Positions 30,993-43,124 are shown, counted from the stretch's first letter. The stretch: 64,000 nucleotides of DNA from Metaphire vulgaris (GCA_018105865.1 CM030862.1:6465979-6529978), one strand, 5' to 3'. Notes: generated by a model from the sequence alone, not told the origin. Made by a program: numbers and translations.

Positions 30993-31375
30993 GATCAGCC
31001 AACAATTTATAAAGAGATATTATCAGGTCGTTGATATTATCATTGAAACATTGACAGAAAAGGGATTAATTTTAGGACGGCAATCTAAGTATGTAAGCAA
31101 GTACTTTATTCCCAAAAAGTTAGATTATTAAGATTATAAAATATATTTCGATTTAATTAGAATGATTTTTAATTAATAATTAGAATTAGCTTTAAAATCT
31201 AATTAATTATAATTGTAATTACTTAAGCAGTTTTTCTAGTTAATTAGAATTATAATTACCACATATTCTAATTAATTAGCTAATTACGCTTAATTAGATA
31301 ACTAAAAATACAACACTGGACCAGAGTGCGAAGATGAGGGCGATCATGAGCTACAGACAGATTGGTAGACCGATG

Positions 31376-31690
31376 GGTAGCTAGGTAAGTAAGTAGGTAA
31401 ATAGATTGATAGGTAAATAGGTATATAAGTAAGTAGGCAAATAGTAATATAATTAGGTAGGCAAGCCGGTAAAAAGTAGGTAGGTAGGTAAATGGACGAA
31501 CAGACCGAAAGACTGACCACAGACGGACGGATGGACGGGTTCATGGATGTATGAATGTATGAATGGGTGGGTGGATGTATGAATGGATGTATGAATAGAT
31601 GGATGGATGAATGGATGGATGAATGGATGGATGGACGGACGGAGACACAGACAAACAGACATTGACATATAGACAGACAGACAGATATAG
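31376..31690. repeat. degenerate GTAG/GATG tetranucleotide repeats
   Basis: Diverged GTAG, AGGT, GATG and GACA units leading into the perfect arrays on the right. Confidence 0.85.
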
Positions 31691-32781
<1,091 letters not shown>

Positions 32782-32784
32782 ATT

Positions 32785-33235
32785 CTCCCTTTCCTACTAA
32801 TACCACGGTGGCTGCTGAATATTTCGATAATCAATTCATTCCTGCCAACCTAATCCCATCGTTATAGCGAGATTGTTGACTAGTTTCGTGCCGTTCGATG
32901 TCAGCTATCTTCAACTTTCGGCGATGCATTCGATTGCATTATCTGTGATGCATCGCGTTACAAATGTGCTCGTAACCCGGACAGAATATTCACGAGAGAT
33001 TGATTGCCCCGTCGCCACACGGAAATTCTATACATCTGTACTTCGATACGTACTCTATGACCAGTGACATTTCGAACGACCATATCTCAATGCAGTAGCA
33101 TATTGTCGCACTCGAAACGACAATCCTGATATACATATTGTAGAACGCATCATAGGGAATAAGCAACTACTACGCTACTACCTGTGCAACTGGTATTGGA
33201 CATAATGCATTTGTTGGATCATTCAGTGTGTTGGT
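32785..33235. other. unassigned intergenic DNA
   Basis: No recognisable feature. Confidence 0.5.
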
Positions 33236-33237
33236 AT

Positions 33238-33863
33238 GGGGCTGTCCATAAATGACATCACGCTCTTAGGGAGGAGGGTTCGAACATTTGTGACGATGTG
33301 AGACGACACGGGGAGGGGTTCCAGAAATGTGACGTCGCATAATACTACAGTAACTATTGTTTTAATGCCGCAACGTTATAGAATATCGCGAGTAATTAGC
33401 AATTATTGTTATACTCAGTAGTCTTTAATATTCTTAGGTGAACTCCGAGTCCTATGTAAAATATTTCTGCTCACAACGACATACACATGGGATGCAGTCA
33501 CGCAGAGACCCATGCTCTCCCTATTTATTCCACGAAGGACTATTTTAATTCACAGTGGAAGAAATGGAGAATAGATATCTATGTTTTTAATATCAAGATT
33601 GTTCAATTTTTAGAAGAATTTGAATAAGTTTCTGAATATAATTTTAACTATAATAATTATAATGAATATTTTCATACGAATTCATAGCAATACCTGTTTC
33701 ATTCAATAAATAAGTGATTTTAAACACAAATTTTAACAATTAAAAGATGGGGTTAACGCGTTGTGACGTCATATTTAGGGGTTTTACTTTTTGTGACGAC
33801 TTGTGATGAAGGGAGGGGGTCAAAAACTGCCAAAATCGCGTGACGTCATTTATGGACGGAGCC
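33238..33863. mobile_element. PIF/Harbinger-like MITE, about 626 bp
   Basis: Left GGGGCTGTCCATAAATGAC is inverted at the right as GTCATTTATGGACGGAGCC. Adjacent TAT on both sides may be the TSD. GGGAGGAGGGTT and GAAGGGAGGGGGTC recall the interior of 26141-26532. Confidence 0.65.
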
Positions 33864-33869
33864 TATTTC

Positions 33870-34465
33870 CATTTTGATTTGAGCCTCTTTAAATCTGGCA
33901 TCTGTCATTGTCACGGCGTGCACACACACACACACACACAATATGTATAATGTATATGTATATGTATATATATATATACATCATAAACTTTAAGCCGAGG
34001 ATTATGGATAAAACACAACTGCAGCCTTTTGTTATTGAGTAGGTTTCTCGCTGTTTGTATATGGATTAATTATTTTCCCTGGATGATCCTCGTCACTTGA
34101 TACATGACGCCACATTGCTGAATGATGATCATCAGCGGATTCTTCGTAGCAGTGGGATATTGTTCCTGTAGACGACCGCATCATTCGAGCTCAGCGCCCC
34201 AGTGGCGACGCTGCCAGGCGAATCTCCCATGATACGTCTCGAGATGGACGCCAATATTGTTATTTTTTCAAACAATGAACACTGCGAAGTCTAGAATTTA
34301 ATTAATTGTTAGAATTACAATACATATTTGGCTAAAAATAATTATTATGTAGGTCTATATTTGATATCATTCTAAAAAGCAGCTTTGGTTCGAGTATGAT
34401 ATTATCATATTGGCACGAATCACGTCATAGAAAATATATATTCTGATGATGGATATATATAGATA

Positions 34466-34480
<15 letters not shown>
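33870..34480. other. unassigned intergenic DNA with CA and TA runs
   Basis: Short CA and TATG runs at 33918-33978; otherwise nothing recognised. Confidence 0.5.

Positions 34481-34486
<6 letters not shown>

Positions 34487-34561
<75 letters not shown>
34487..34561. repeat. (TG)n microsatellite
   Basis: About 37 TG units between a TA run and the next element. Confidence 0.95.
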
Positions 34562-34563
<2 letters not shown>

Positions 34564-34564
<1 letters not shown>

Positions 34565-35674
34565 AGTCAAAGTGTGAAATCAGGCAATGTTGTCATTGTC
34601 TAAGATTTTTAGGCAATGCCAAAATTTCCTGATTCACTCGGGCAATGTCGACATTGACTGAAATTTTTAGGCATTGTTTAGCAATGCCTGGAATTTGCTC
34701 AGATTTTCTACACACTTTGAATGAAATCTTTAATCATGATAGAATAGTACTGTATATGGAGCTACGCATACACCAGTGTGTAAAGTTACTTATAATATAA
34801 CAACAATTAAATCAGTTGCAGATTAACAGTTGCAAGCAACATTCTACACCAATTTATTCATACGATAAATTCATTAAATTCAAATCTAAATTTATGCAAT
34901 GAAGTAATACATAGCTTTTAAAATGTTGAAATCTATTTATTTGGCACTTTCATATTAAATAAACTCTTTAAATGCTGTTATTCACACTAAATTATTATAG
35001 AAGTCTTGTTCCTGAATGTTTTAGGATTTTATTTATTTCTAAGAAACAATTGCGTATTCAGTTTTTGTAACTGGTGTGTCTGATTTGAATTTTTGATAAT
35101 TAAAAAATGATTAGAGATCTTCTTATATATTCCTGTTAAATAAGACAATAAAAAACCCTCGACAGAATGTAATAATGGCGTTTAGATTTCGATGGAGCAT
35201 CATTCGCCTCCTTCAATTTTTGGATTAATTCGTAATACTCTTCTATTCGCAAAAGAATAGTACAGTATTTCTCTTCTTTCCAATGTAGGGCCTATTCATC
35301 GATAAGCTGTTTCCTGAATTCGAATTCTTTGGTTATTTCTTGATTCTCCGTGATTAAACTAGCAAGTTTATTTATTATGCCTAATGAATTACAGATATAC
35401 TCGTAGAAAGGAGGACACATCCAACAGGTGACACCTTGACGTGTTCAATTCTAAGTTAGGTGACAATCATTTTCCTGCTGCATATTCCATCACATCACGA
35501 ATAAAGACTGTACACAAAGTGTGTAGAAAATCTTATCAATTAAGTTCCAGACATTGTTAAACAATGCCTGAAAATTTCAGGCAATGTTAACATTGCCCGA
35601 GTGAATTAGGAAATTTTGACATTGTCTAAAAATTTCAGGCAATGTTAACATTGCCTGATTTCATACTTTTACTG
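34564..35674. mobile_element. 1.1-kb TA-flanked element with about 156/160-bp terminal inverted repeats
   Basis: TA|CAGTCAAAGTGTGAAATCAG at the left is the inverse of GATTTCATACTTTTACTG|TA at the right. The inverted similarity continues to GATTTTCTACACACTTTG at about 34719 and from 35515. Sub-repeats around GGCAATG occur in each arm, including a perfect 22-bp palindrome at 35636-35657. The 800-bp interior is AT-rich with no long frame. Terminal CAGT and the TA TSD suggest the Tc1/mariner group. Confidence 0.85.

Positions 35675-35675
<1 letters not shown>

Positions 35676-35725
<50 letters not shown>
35676..35725. repeat. (TA)n microsatellite
   Basis: About 24 TA units; the neighbouring element inserted at its edge. 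Confidence 0.95.
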
Positions 35726-35727
<2 letters not shown>

Positions 35728-35769
35728 CTCGGTACCTAATTCCCGAGGGTCTTATGAAAAAAATTGGCC

Positions 35770-36870
35770 AGAGACAAAAATTAATGTGTGCGTCAACTCT
35801 TGTCTGGTTCTTCAAGCTTGCAACGGGAAACGTTCCTCGAACAGATACTGCGTTGAAGCGTTGGATAGCTATGGATAAACGCTGAAATAAAAAGCTTCCT
35901 TCCTAATGTCTCCGGAAGACTCGAAAATGCGACGACCTAGTTGTTTTATGAAGAGCTCTGCGTCGTGACTAATGGGGCCGAGGGACTCAAAGGCCAATGG
36001 CAAGAACTGTAATCGGTTGTTAGGTCTGCGTATTTGGCCGTTTTGCGAACTGCTGCTGCCTCAGCAGCCGCGCCTGCAGACAAAGATGTAATGGGCAGAT
36101 GGGTGGCAGCAACTGTGTCTGCCACGGTTACGTCCCAAATTAGACTGCGACCGGCGTGCCACGGGATCAGAGTGAGGCCGTCCGGTCTTCTACCATCAGA
36201 TCGCGAAAGACCGGATGGTTCCTTGGCAGATGGAATACTCGCTCGAGATAGCGCCCGGTAAACCACGTCATTGATCATTGTGTGACGTGGCACCCGACCT
36301 GGGCCAAGCGAGCAGGACAACCCGTGGGATCCGATTTCAGATACCTGTTCTCCGCAGAGGCACGTGTGTTGCTCGCAGATGTTGTAACAGAAGCGGAGGC
36401 CGACGACGATTCTAACTACCTCGTCGTCCATGCGCAGTCCGCAGGAAGCGATGGGCAGCGCATAGAGCCAGTCCCCGGCGTGCTCCGCTGAAACACCCCG
36501 AAGGCGTGCCTGATGATACTGCCGTTGGTCGGATTGGAGCATATCATTAAATTCCTTGAGGACAAGTGGGCGATCCCAGGTGGACTGCCTGTGGAGAGGG
36601 CCCGATGGAGGATTATCAGTTTGGCTCATTGCCCTCCATTGGGCAATGGCCTCGGTCTCACGTGGGTCCGTAGGCAGACTTGCCTTCAAGAGAATGGACG
36701 ACTGGAGATCTCGGGTGCTCGCAGCTGAAGCCAGAAAGGCAGACGGTGCAAGAAGCGCAGACACCCGGCGAATCCCAAGTCCCCCATCTCTAATGGGGAG
36801 TGTAGCCTGTACCCACTGACCGTCTGAAAGACGCAGATTCAAGATTTGACCCATGCAGCCCCTCGCGCAT
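35770..36870 (-). pseudogene. LINE C-terminal fragment with zinc knuckle and putative restriction-like endonuclease
   Basis: The minus-strand frame 37010-35946 becomes LINE-like from about residue 63: DGQWVQATLPIRDGGLGIRR, then LLAPSAFLASAASTRDL and EHAGDWLYALP. A zinc-knuckle pattern follows (C217, C219, H229, C233), then RHTMINDVVYRAL, then R275-P-D277 and IWD293VTVAD. The RPD-x15-D arrangement resembles the restriction-like endonuclease that ends R2-type LINEs. Near 36010 a frameshift moves coding into another frame (PLAFESLGPISHDAELFIKQ), and a second frameshift precedes RLSIAIQRFNAVSVRGTFPV. The RT palm motifs are missing, so this is a truncated, inactive copy. Open frames on the plus strand here are shadows. 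Confidence 0.75.
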
Positions 36871-37112
36871 AGCGTCGTCAAAGTCAAAGTCAGTAGTAGG
36901 CTAGTAGCAATGGCGGATTTACATTTTTGGACCCGGTGCACATATTTCCATGGAGGTCCCCTGCCCTCCACTGTCATCCCGTTCCATGAGGATACATCGG
37001 ATATATACAATGTATATTATACATATATATATACATGTACATATATATTTATGTACATTGTATATATAAAGTCAAAGTAAAGGTAGTCCGTATGTAGATA
37101 AGATATTTATTA

Positions 37113-37456
37113 CAGAGGCGTAGCGTCTCAATGGCTACTATGGCTTTAGCCATGGGCGGCACACATGACTTGGGCGGCAAATTTTGGAAGCTACCTTTTT
37201 TGTTACTTGTCGAGGAAGGTTTTAGCGAAGGCGGCAAAGTTTCGAAAAGGCGGCAAATAAGTGGTGGCAACCTTTTTTCTTTTTTTTGCTTGTCGGTTGT
37301 CGTCGAGTTTTGGCGAAGGGGCGGCAAAGTTTAGAAGGGGGTGGGGCAAATTTAGCGGCGACGACCTTTTTTTGCTTGTCAGATGTAATAAGAGTGAATT
37401 TGGGGCGGCGGATTTGCCAGGAGCCATGGGCGGCACGAGTGCACGCTACGCCACTG
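37113..37456. mobile_element. hAT-like MITE, 344 bp, 8-bp TSD ATTTATTA
   Basis: Ends CAGAGGCGTAGCGTCTCAAT and GCACGCTACGCCACTG. ATTTATTA at 37105-37112 and 37457-37464 is perfect. Several GGGCGGCA words and the module GACCTTTTTTTGCTTGTC (37363-37380). Same family as 51069-51348. Confidence 0.93.
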
Positions 37457-37721
37457 ATTTATTATACAAATATTTATGTGCAAGATAAAGTCACGTCTCT
37501 GTGAAAAATTACTCACATTTTTTTCTGTAGACATTCAAATGAGAGGCAGATAGCAGAAGACTATTGTCGCCTTGGCCATGGATTGTGATAGATGTATCCA
37601 TCAAGTCGTGTGCTTCAAAATATATATTAGAAATAGAAGAAGAGTTGTGCGGACCTTTTAAGTGCTTCTCTTATTACTCTCCTCCTCGCGTCCATCTACA
37701 GTCGAGAAGCCTAGACTTCTA

Positions 37722-37914
37722 CAGTAGAACTTCGATATAACGGACTCGGTTTTAACGCATACTCGGTTATTACGTACCGCAATGTACAGTTCCTTGTGAT
37801 GCGCTACCATATATTGAATGGTAATGAATATAGCGTACCTCGGATATTACCTACTATATTTTACAGACCCATTTAACTTAACGTACGTTATAACGAAGTA
37901 GCCTCTTTACTGGA
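37722..37914. mobile_element. pogo/mariner-like MITE, 193 bp, TA on the left
   Basis: Left CAGTAGAACTTCGATATAAC after TA. Right GTTATAACGAAGTAGCCTCT is diverged and the right TA is lost. Same family as 42221-42403. Confidence 0.8.
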
Positions 37915-38144
37915 TTATAATCGCGTGCACCAGCCACCAGCATTATCAGTAGTTTTCAATCGTGAGGAAAGATGGCGTTTTGCAATAATGTTCTTATCAG
38001 CCTCATTCGCTTTCGTTTGATTTGAAATTCGAATGCCAGAGAACGTTGACGGCTTTTGCATGAATTTATCAAACTCGCATAGGTATAAGATTGAAATCGC
38101 GCGATTATATCCCCGAACCGCGCCTGTTTTCTCTCGATTCAGTG

Positions 38145-38335
38145 CAGTGGCGGCTCCACCGGGGGGACCAGGGGAGCCCGTGCCCCTATTGAATGCCTGG
38201 CCCCCCAGTGCCCCCCCCAGTTGGGACCCTATACTTAATGCTACATACATTAAACAACAAATGGTTGGCCCCCTCATGATTAGAAGTTGCCACCCCAACG
38301 GCCCCCCCACTTGCTAAATCCTAGAGCCGCCACTG
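38145..38335. mobile_element. hAT-like MITE, 191 bp, 8-bp TSD ATTCAGTG
   Basis: Ends CAGTGGCGGCTCCACCGG and CTAGAGCCGCCACTG. ATTCAGTG at 38137-38144 and 38336-38343 is perfect. The interior is C-rich (GGCCCCCC words) and lacks the GCTTGTC module. Confidence 0.93.
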
Positions 38336-38344
38336 ATTCAGTGA

Positions 38345-38895
38345 CCATCTGTCATCCGTATCCGAGGACGGTTTGAAAATTTGATAGATCGCCGAAGTAC
38401 TGATAATTCAGAGAATTACTGCTCGTCAATTCTTTTGATAAATCTAATTCTTGGGTCATTTCTGAAGCGCCTTTATCCCCGAATCTGCGTCGAGGACATC
38501 GGTCAGACGGAAATAAAAATGTCGGCGGATGATTAATATATCTGCAGCATATACAGAAAAACACTGCCTCTCTGATTCCGCGAAAAAGTCACTTCGACGT
38601 CGAAATCATTAATATTGTCTTGGTCGACTCTGTCACGTGATAAGTGGCGCCGCCATCACGTGATAGGCGCGTCATTTGTTCGCATTCTGAACCGACGTTA
38701 GACACACGCAGCCAATTAGCCAGCAAACGAGCGCTTCTAACAAGGAACAATGCCTGCTGCTTATAGGCCTAATAAAGATACAGCCGGGTTCACGACATTA
38801 GAATATGTTTTCTGCGTGACATTGTATATGCTTACTGCGAATGTTGTGGGCTTTTGTGTGAAATCGAAGCTGACAGTTGTAGCGGACAAACAGAT
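38345..38895. other. unassigned intergenic DNA
   Basis: CACGTGATAAG/CACGTGATAGG short repeat at 38634-38668; no gene recognised. Confidence 0.5.
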
Positions 38896-38904
38896 GTTTG
38901 AATA

Positions 38905-39052
38905 GAGAACTGTTTGACAGTGGTTTTTCAACACAAGATAACCCTACTAAACCACTAAAAATCCAGATTATTATTATAAGTAGTAGTAGTGATAGTAGTA
39001 GTAGTAGTAGTTGTTGTTGTTGTTGTTGTTGTTGTTGCTGTTGTTGTTGTTA
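38905..39052 (+). mobile_element. CR1-like LINE 3' stub with (TAG)n(TTG)n tail
   Basis: TGACAGTGGTTTTTCAACAC and CTACTAAACCACTAAAAATC resemble the 3' end at 59414-59465 (GTGGTTTTCACACAGG, CTCCTAAACCACTTAAAATC). A TAG/TTG microsatellite follows. Confidence 0.65.
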
Positions 39053-39204
39053 TAAGTTGCCTAGAAATGGTTTCACTGCTTGTGTTAAAGAAAAGTCAAT
39101 GCTTCTGCTTCACATTTTTCGCTGAAAATATTTTTCATTTTCAAAGTGGATTCTTTTGTGCTGCTTAATAAAGCTTCCACTCAAGTTAACGAGACTCCTG
39201 CGTG

Positions 39205-39266
39205 TCTTGGTGGCTCACTTGGTAGAGCGTTGATCTATCTGTACGGGTTCGATTCCCGGGGGTCAG
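39205..39266 (+). mobile_element. tRNA-like sequence (SINE head or tRNA pseudogene)
   Basis: TGGCTCACTTGGTAGAGCG is a good A box and GGGTTCGATTCCC a perfect B box, but only 16 bases separate the D arm from the T arm, too few for an anticodon arm. Therefore not a functional tRNA. Confidence 0.6.
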
Positions 39267-39269
39267 AGA

Positions 39270-39690
39270 TTTTTCGGAAGTGACGTGTCACGTGCGACGG
39301 GCGCGAAGCAGAAGATTAAACTGTCCTGTACAATGTGTCGAGTTTCGCTGCGCTTCGAGCCTTCGACATGTCAGTGGCAGCAGCTGTTGAGACTGGTAGA
39401 CGTGACTGTCTGCCAAGGAAAAAACCCGCAATAACAAAACACACCTGACGAAGCAGTCGCACACATGTATCAAAACACCTGCAGTAACCGGTCGATGGCA
39501 TGAACACAGGACAGGACAGGAGGGGCTTAAGAGCACGCCATAAAAGCGCCAGAGAATTTAAAGCTGATTGGCACGCAGTTAGCCATAAGAGCGCTAAAGA
39601 AATGCAATTGAAATGGCGCCTGTCCGGAGTTAGGAGGGGCGCTCTTCGTATTGCATTCTCCATTCTGTCTTGCACCGCAGTCTTTCGCCG
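39270..39690. other. unassigned intergenic DNA
   Basis: A 119-codon minus-strand frame and an 89-codon plus-strand frame overlap here; neither shows a known domain. Confidence 0.4.
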
Positions 39691-39694
39691 CGGT

Positions 39695-39981
39695 CAGAGC
39701 CGTAGCTACGGGGGGCAGGGGGGCAAGCCGCCCCGGGCGCCGACCGGTGGGGGCGCATTTTGGATGTGAAAAAATAGCTCTGCGGAATAAAAGGAAAAAA
39801 GGTCATCAATCCGAAAAATGGATAATTAAACTGTATGACGACTAAAAAAGGTCGTCAGCCCGAAAACTGGATAAGTAAATTGTGTGACGAGACTGACGAC
39901 TAAAAAAAGGTCGTCGCCGAAATTTAGGAGCGCAAAATATGAATCTTGCCCCGGGCGCCGAAAATCCTAGCTACTTCTCTG
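39695..39981. mobile_element. hAT-like MITE, 287 bp, 8-bp TSD GCCGCGGT
   Basis: Ends CAGAGCCGTAGCTACGGGGG and TCCTAGCTACTTCTCTG. GCCGCGGT at 39687-39694 and 39982-39989 is perfect. Three tandem ACTAAAAAAGGTCGTC-like units lie inside, a variant of the common module. Confidence 0.93.
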
Positions 39982-39989
39982 GCCGCGGT

Positions 39990-40710
39990 ATGAAATTAGA
40001 AAACAAAATGTTAGGTGGAGGTTGAGGCACGTGCCCCTGTGCTATCTAGATCCGTCTCTGATTGTACGATGCTATCTCATAATCCCTTCGGCTGTGTCCA
40101 TGTCTGCCGATTGTCTGTAGCAATGACGATAGCTTATCGTTGACTGACATCAAAGACTCGGCAGCGATCCTCTGTCGGTCAGTTATCTCTTTGCAACATC
40201 ACACTCTGCAAGTGCAGCGTAGCGATAATAATAACACATTCTGGATCAAATTCATCAACATCTAACTGGCTCCAATTTAGCAGAGAATTAGGAAACTACT
40301 TGAGGCAATTGGGATTCCAAATAAATTTGAGATTTCTCGTGAATAATAATTAATTGGCGTTGATAGAGATCATTCGTATAAGCATACTTACTGTATATAC
40401 TTAAATACAATACGGCGCAATAAAACCGGTGTTACCCTGTTTCATTGCATATATTTTCAAAAGATCTGTGTCAAAATGCACGAAGCAGTACCTCTGCAGT
40501 ACTGTATTATATCCTGAAGCCAATCTATAATGATTTTCTTTCAAATTCCAAAGTACAGGTTTTATTGCACCAAAGTGTATGACATATGCGTATTGTTTAT
40601 GCATATCATGGAATCTGTAATCTACAAGTATGAAATAAATAATGCATAAACATGTTCTTTATGACGCTTCGTCAGTAGTACTAGCAAGATGGCGCATGTA
40701 AATAATTCAA
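39990..40710. other. unassigned intergenic DNA
   Basis: No recognisable feature. Confidence 0.5.
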
Positions 40711-40715
40711 CAAGA

Positions 40716-40804
40716 AGGAGGAGGAGAAGGAGGAGGAGGAGGAGGAGGAGGAGGAGGAGGAGGAGGAGGAGGAGGAGGAGGAGGAGGAGGAGGAGGAGGA
40801 GTGG
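40716..40804. repeat. (GGA)n microsatellite
   Basis: About 28 GGA units; frames through it are artefacts. Confidence 0.95.
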
Positions 40805-41430
40805 GAGGAAGAGAGAGGAGGATAGAGATGGAAGATTGGTGTGAGAATTTGAGGAAATTTATTTTGAGCATACGAAGAAATCTGGAAGAAGGACGGATGG
40901 GAAGAAAAGGAGAAGCGATAAAGATGAAAACACCTTGGATCGGGAATTGAGAGAAGAAATTGCATTTTTCCAATCACACGGACGACAAAACGACAACAGC
41001 ATCGACGTGAACCGGTCACATTCTGCTAGTGACGGAGACTGCACTACCTTGGGAAATGTATGGCAGAGGAGCTTCGGACTCGTTACCTTTGCTTACACCC
41101 AATCGTTGCCCTCATCCATCATAGGGAACTCTTGGCTCGGAGGATCATACAGAGATAGCGAAGAACGGTGTTTATACGAACGAGAAACCCGCTCCTCTGT
41201 TCATCGGAGAAGCCTTTTTCCTTCGGCGATTTTGAAGCGGAACTGTCCAAATTTATTCCGCCGACCAGCGAGCGAACAGCGTACCGGTCAGTCGAGTCAG
41301 GTGGTGGGGTGGGGTGGAGTCAGACAGCGACACCGTTATTATACGGGGCAACTTATCAGCAGCGCGTGGCTTTCAACTGGATCGATTGATTTTTCGAGGG
41401 AATGTCATCGCTTTTGCATATGAAGTCAAA
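40805..41430. other. unassigned DNA with a 162-codon open frame
   Basis: The plus-strand frame 40935-41423 has no recognisable domain, and its codon pattern gives no reason to call a gene. It may be chance or an unknown repeat. Confidence 0.35.
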
Positions 41431-41432
41431 AA

Positions 41433-42001
41433 GAGTGTAGGACAGTCTCCCCTGGACATTATCCCCCCTCCGGACAAATTCCCCGGGGCAAAGAAGCAAT
41501 GAACAATGTAAACCAATATCATAGATTTTAATTTAACAGATTTAAAATGGTAGTGCAGTCTTATGCTTAATATTAAACTGTCACTTTTCTGGTATATTAG
41601 TCTAGAATTCTAAAAACGAATTAGGTGTCCAAAGACAATTTCGTAGCGTCGGCTTTATAGGAAAATCACGAGGAGCATTGACTAGAACAAATAGGTGAAC
41701 GCTTCAAAGACCGAGGAGTAGAAATGATTTCAATTTTGATTTAGAAAAGATTTCAATAGAGAACATTCCAATAGTTCATCACAGCGCCAGTACAGTTCTC
41801 CAAAGTCCATTAACCCTTTAACTGGGGATCCCGGATATATCCGTTCATTTTACATTGAGTTACAGTTAAATACACGGTTAAGGGGTTAAGTAAACAAAGG
41901 GGGGATTATGTCATGTCCGGAAGTGTCCTTTCATCGGGTGTATCAGAGGGATAAAGTTTCGGGAGGGGGATAATGTCCATGTGGCAGAATGTCCGTTCTC
42001 C
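41433..42001. mobile_element. sub-repeated inverted-repeat element, 9-bp TSD AGTCAAAAA/AGTCAATAA
   Basis: Left arm GGACAGTCTCCCCTGGACAT then TATCC; the inverse of the right arm reads GGACATTCTGCCACATGGAC then ATTATCC. The flanks agree at 8 of 9 positions. GGACA words recur within both arms. The TTAA-flanked MITE at 41814-41885 is inserted in it. Confidence 0.7.
41814..41885. mobile_element. 72-bp TTAA-flanked (piggyBac-like) MITE, inverse of the 15852 copy
   Basis: CCCTTTAAC and GTTAAGGGG ends with TTAA on both sides; 3 differences from the copy at 15852-15923. Confidence 0.75.
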
Positions 42002-42220
42002 AGTCAATAATATCGTGGTGACAGATTTTAAGATTGTGCTAATCGTCGACTGGCTTTGTCTCTGCGTTATCTCGTAGGTTGCATGAAGTCAGCTCTGCGA
42101 TGTACATTGTACATTCTTCTGAAGATGGCAAGACGGTGAAAGGTAGTTTCAAATGAGTAGTTCTACACGTGTAGAATTTATCTATAGAATCCACTACTAG
42201 ATTATGTAATGTATAATGTA

Positions 42221-42403
42221 CAGTAGAACTTCGTTATAACGTACTTAGCGGGTTTGTAAAAATTTAATGCGTTATATCCGCGGTACGTTGCATGCATAAA
42301 ATATCATCCAAAACGGTAGCGCATCACACGGACCGTGGCTCATTGTGGTGCTTTATAACCGAAGATGCGTTATAACCGAGTCCATTACATCGAAGTTCTA
42401 CTG
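42221..42403. mobile_element. pogo/mariner-like MITE, 183 bp, TA TSD (best copy)
   Basis: CAGTAGAACTTCG and CGAAGTTCTACTG are perfect 13-bp inverted ends, with TA on both sides. The inner inverse repeat TTATAAC continues on the two sides. Confidence 0.9.
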
Positions 42404-42565
42404 TAGCAAATTTAATATACTGTGTTTGCTGTAAAGATGAGAAATAATCTAGAGATGTTGACCTATTCACAAACAGAAGTCAAGCATATTATTGGAATCT
42501 AGGAGATAGTACCTGAAACCACATTTTACTGAATTTGCTTTATTCCAACATGGTCACGTAATGTT

Positions 42566-42609
<44 letters not shown>

Positions 42610-42690
42610 CATGATGATGATCATGATCATGGTCATGATGATGATCATGATGATCATGATGATCATGACAATGATCATGATCATGAAGAA
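42566..42690. repeat. (GAT)n/(GATCAT)n microsatellite
   Basis: GAT units pass into palindromic ATGATCATGATCAT. Confidence 0.95.
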
Positions 42691-42870
42691 TTGCCAACCA
42701 AAGTAGTTTCGTGGACGTTATGCTTTTCGGTGGATTATGGCATATATATTACCAGACAATTTCAGTGTAATGTAATGTAATAGAGTTTTATATAGCGCCT
42801 CTTCGGCCTTAATTATAAGTCACTCAGAAACGCTCTCGCTGGCGGTTAAGCGCGGTTGACATGGCAAGGC

Positions 42871-43124
42871 CAGACCCGTAGGAAGTGAGGGTGCAAGAGA
42901 TGCCAGCGGCACCCCTGAAAAAACTTAGGGGGTGCAGCGCACCCCCGGAAAGAAGCTGCGCTGCACTCCTGGCTGCGCCCCTGCTTGCTTGTCAGGAGTA
43001 TAAGAGAGTAAATTCCGTGCGTGAAGACCTTTTTTGCTTGTCAAAGTAAGGTCTTAAGATGCGAACTACTTTTTTTTCTTAAGAAAATCTTCGCCCTCCG
43101 GTGCAATTCGTTCCGACGTGCCTG
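42871..43124. mobile_element. hAT-like MITE, 254 bp, 8-bp TSD GGCAAGGC
   Basis: Ends CAGACCCGTAGGAAGTG and TTCCGACGTGCCTG. GGCAAGGC at 42863-42870 and 43125-43132 is perfect. The module GACCTTTTTTGCTTGTC is at 43026-43042. Confidence 0.92.

Larger units (their letters stand above)
30143..31318. mobile_element. hAT-like element, 1176 bp, 8-bp TSD GACCAGAG, copy 2 of a BED-encoding family
   Basis: Ends CAGTGTTGTTTTTAATTGG and AAAATACAACACTG. GACCAGAG is duplicated perfectly at 30135-30142 and 31319-31326. Without the MITE at 30238-30502 it is about 910 bp and similar throughout to 22639-23498. ATTAATTAGAATTA words near both ends look like sub-terminal binding repeats. It keeps one coding segment of the transposase. 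Confidence 0.92.

Noticed and set aside
35946..37080. Plus-strand frames of 69-87 codons
   Set aside because: Shadows of the minus-strand LINE fragment and its neighbouring MITE.
39205..39266. Functional tRNA gene
   Set aside because: A and B boxes are good but the D-arm to T-arm distance is too short for an anticodon arm.
40935..41423. 162-codon open frame
   Set aside because: No recognisable motif, no splice or promoter context, and it ends at the border of a transposon. Not enough to call a gene.
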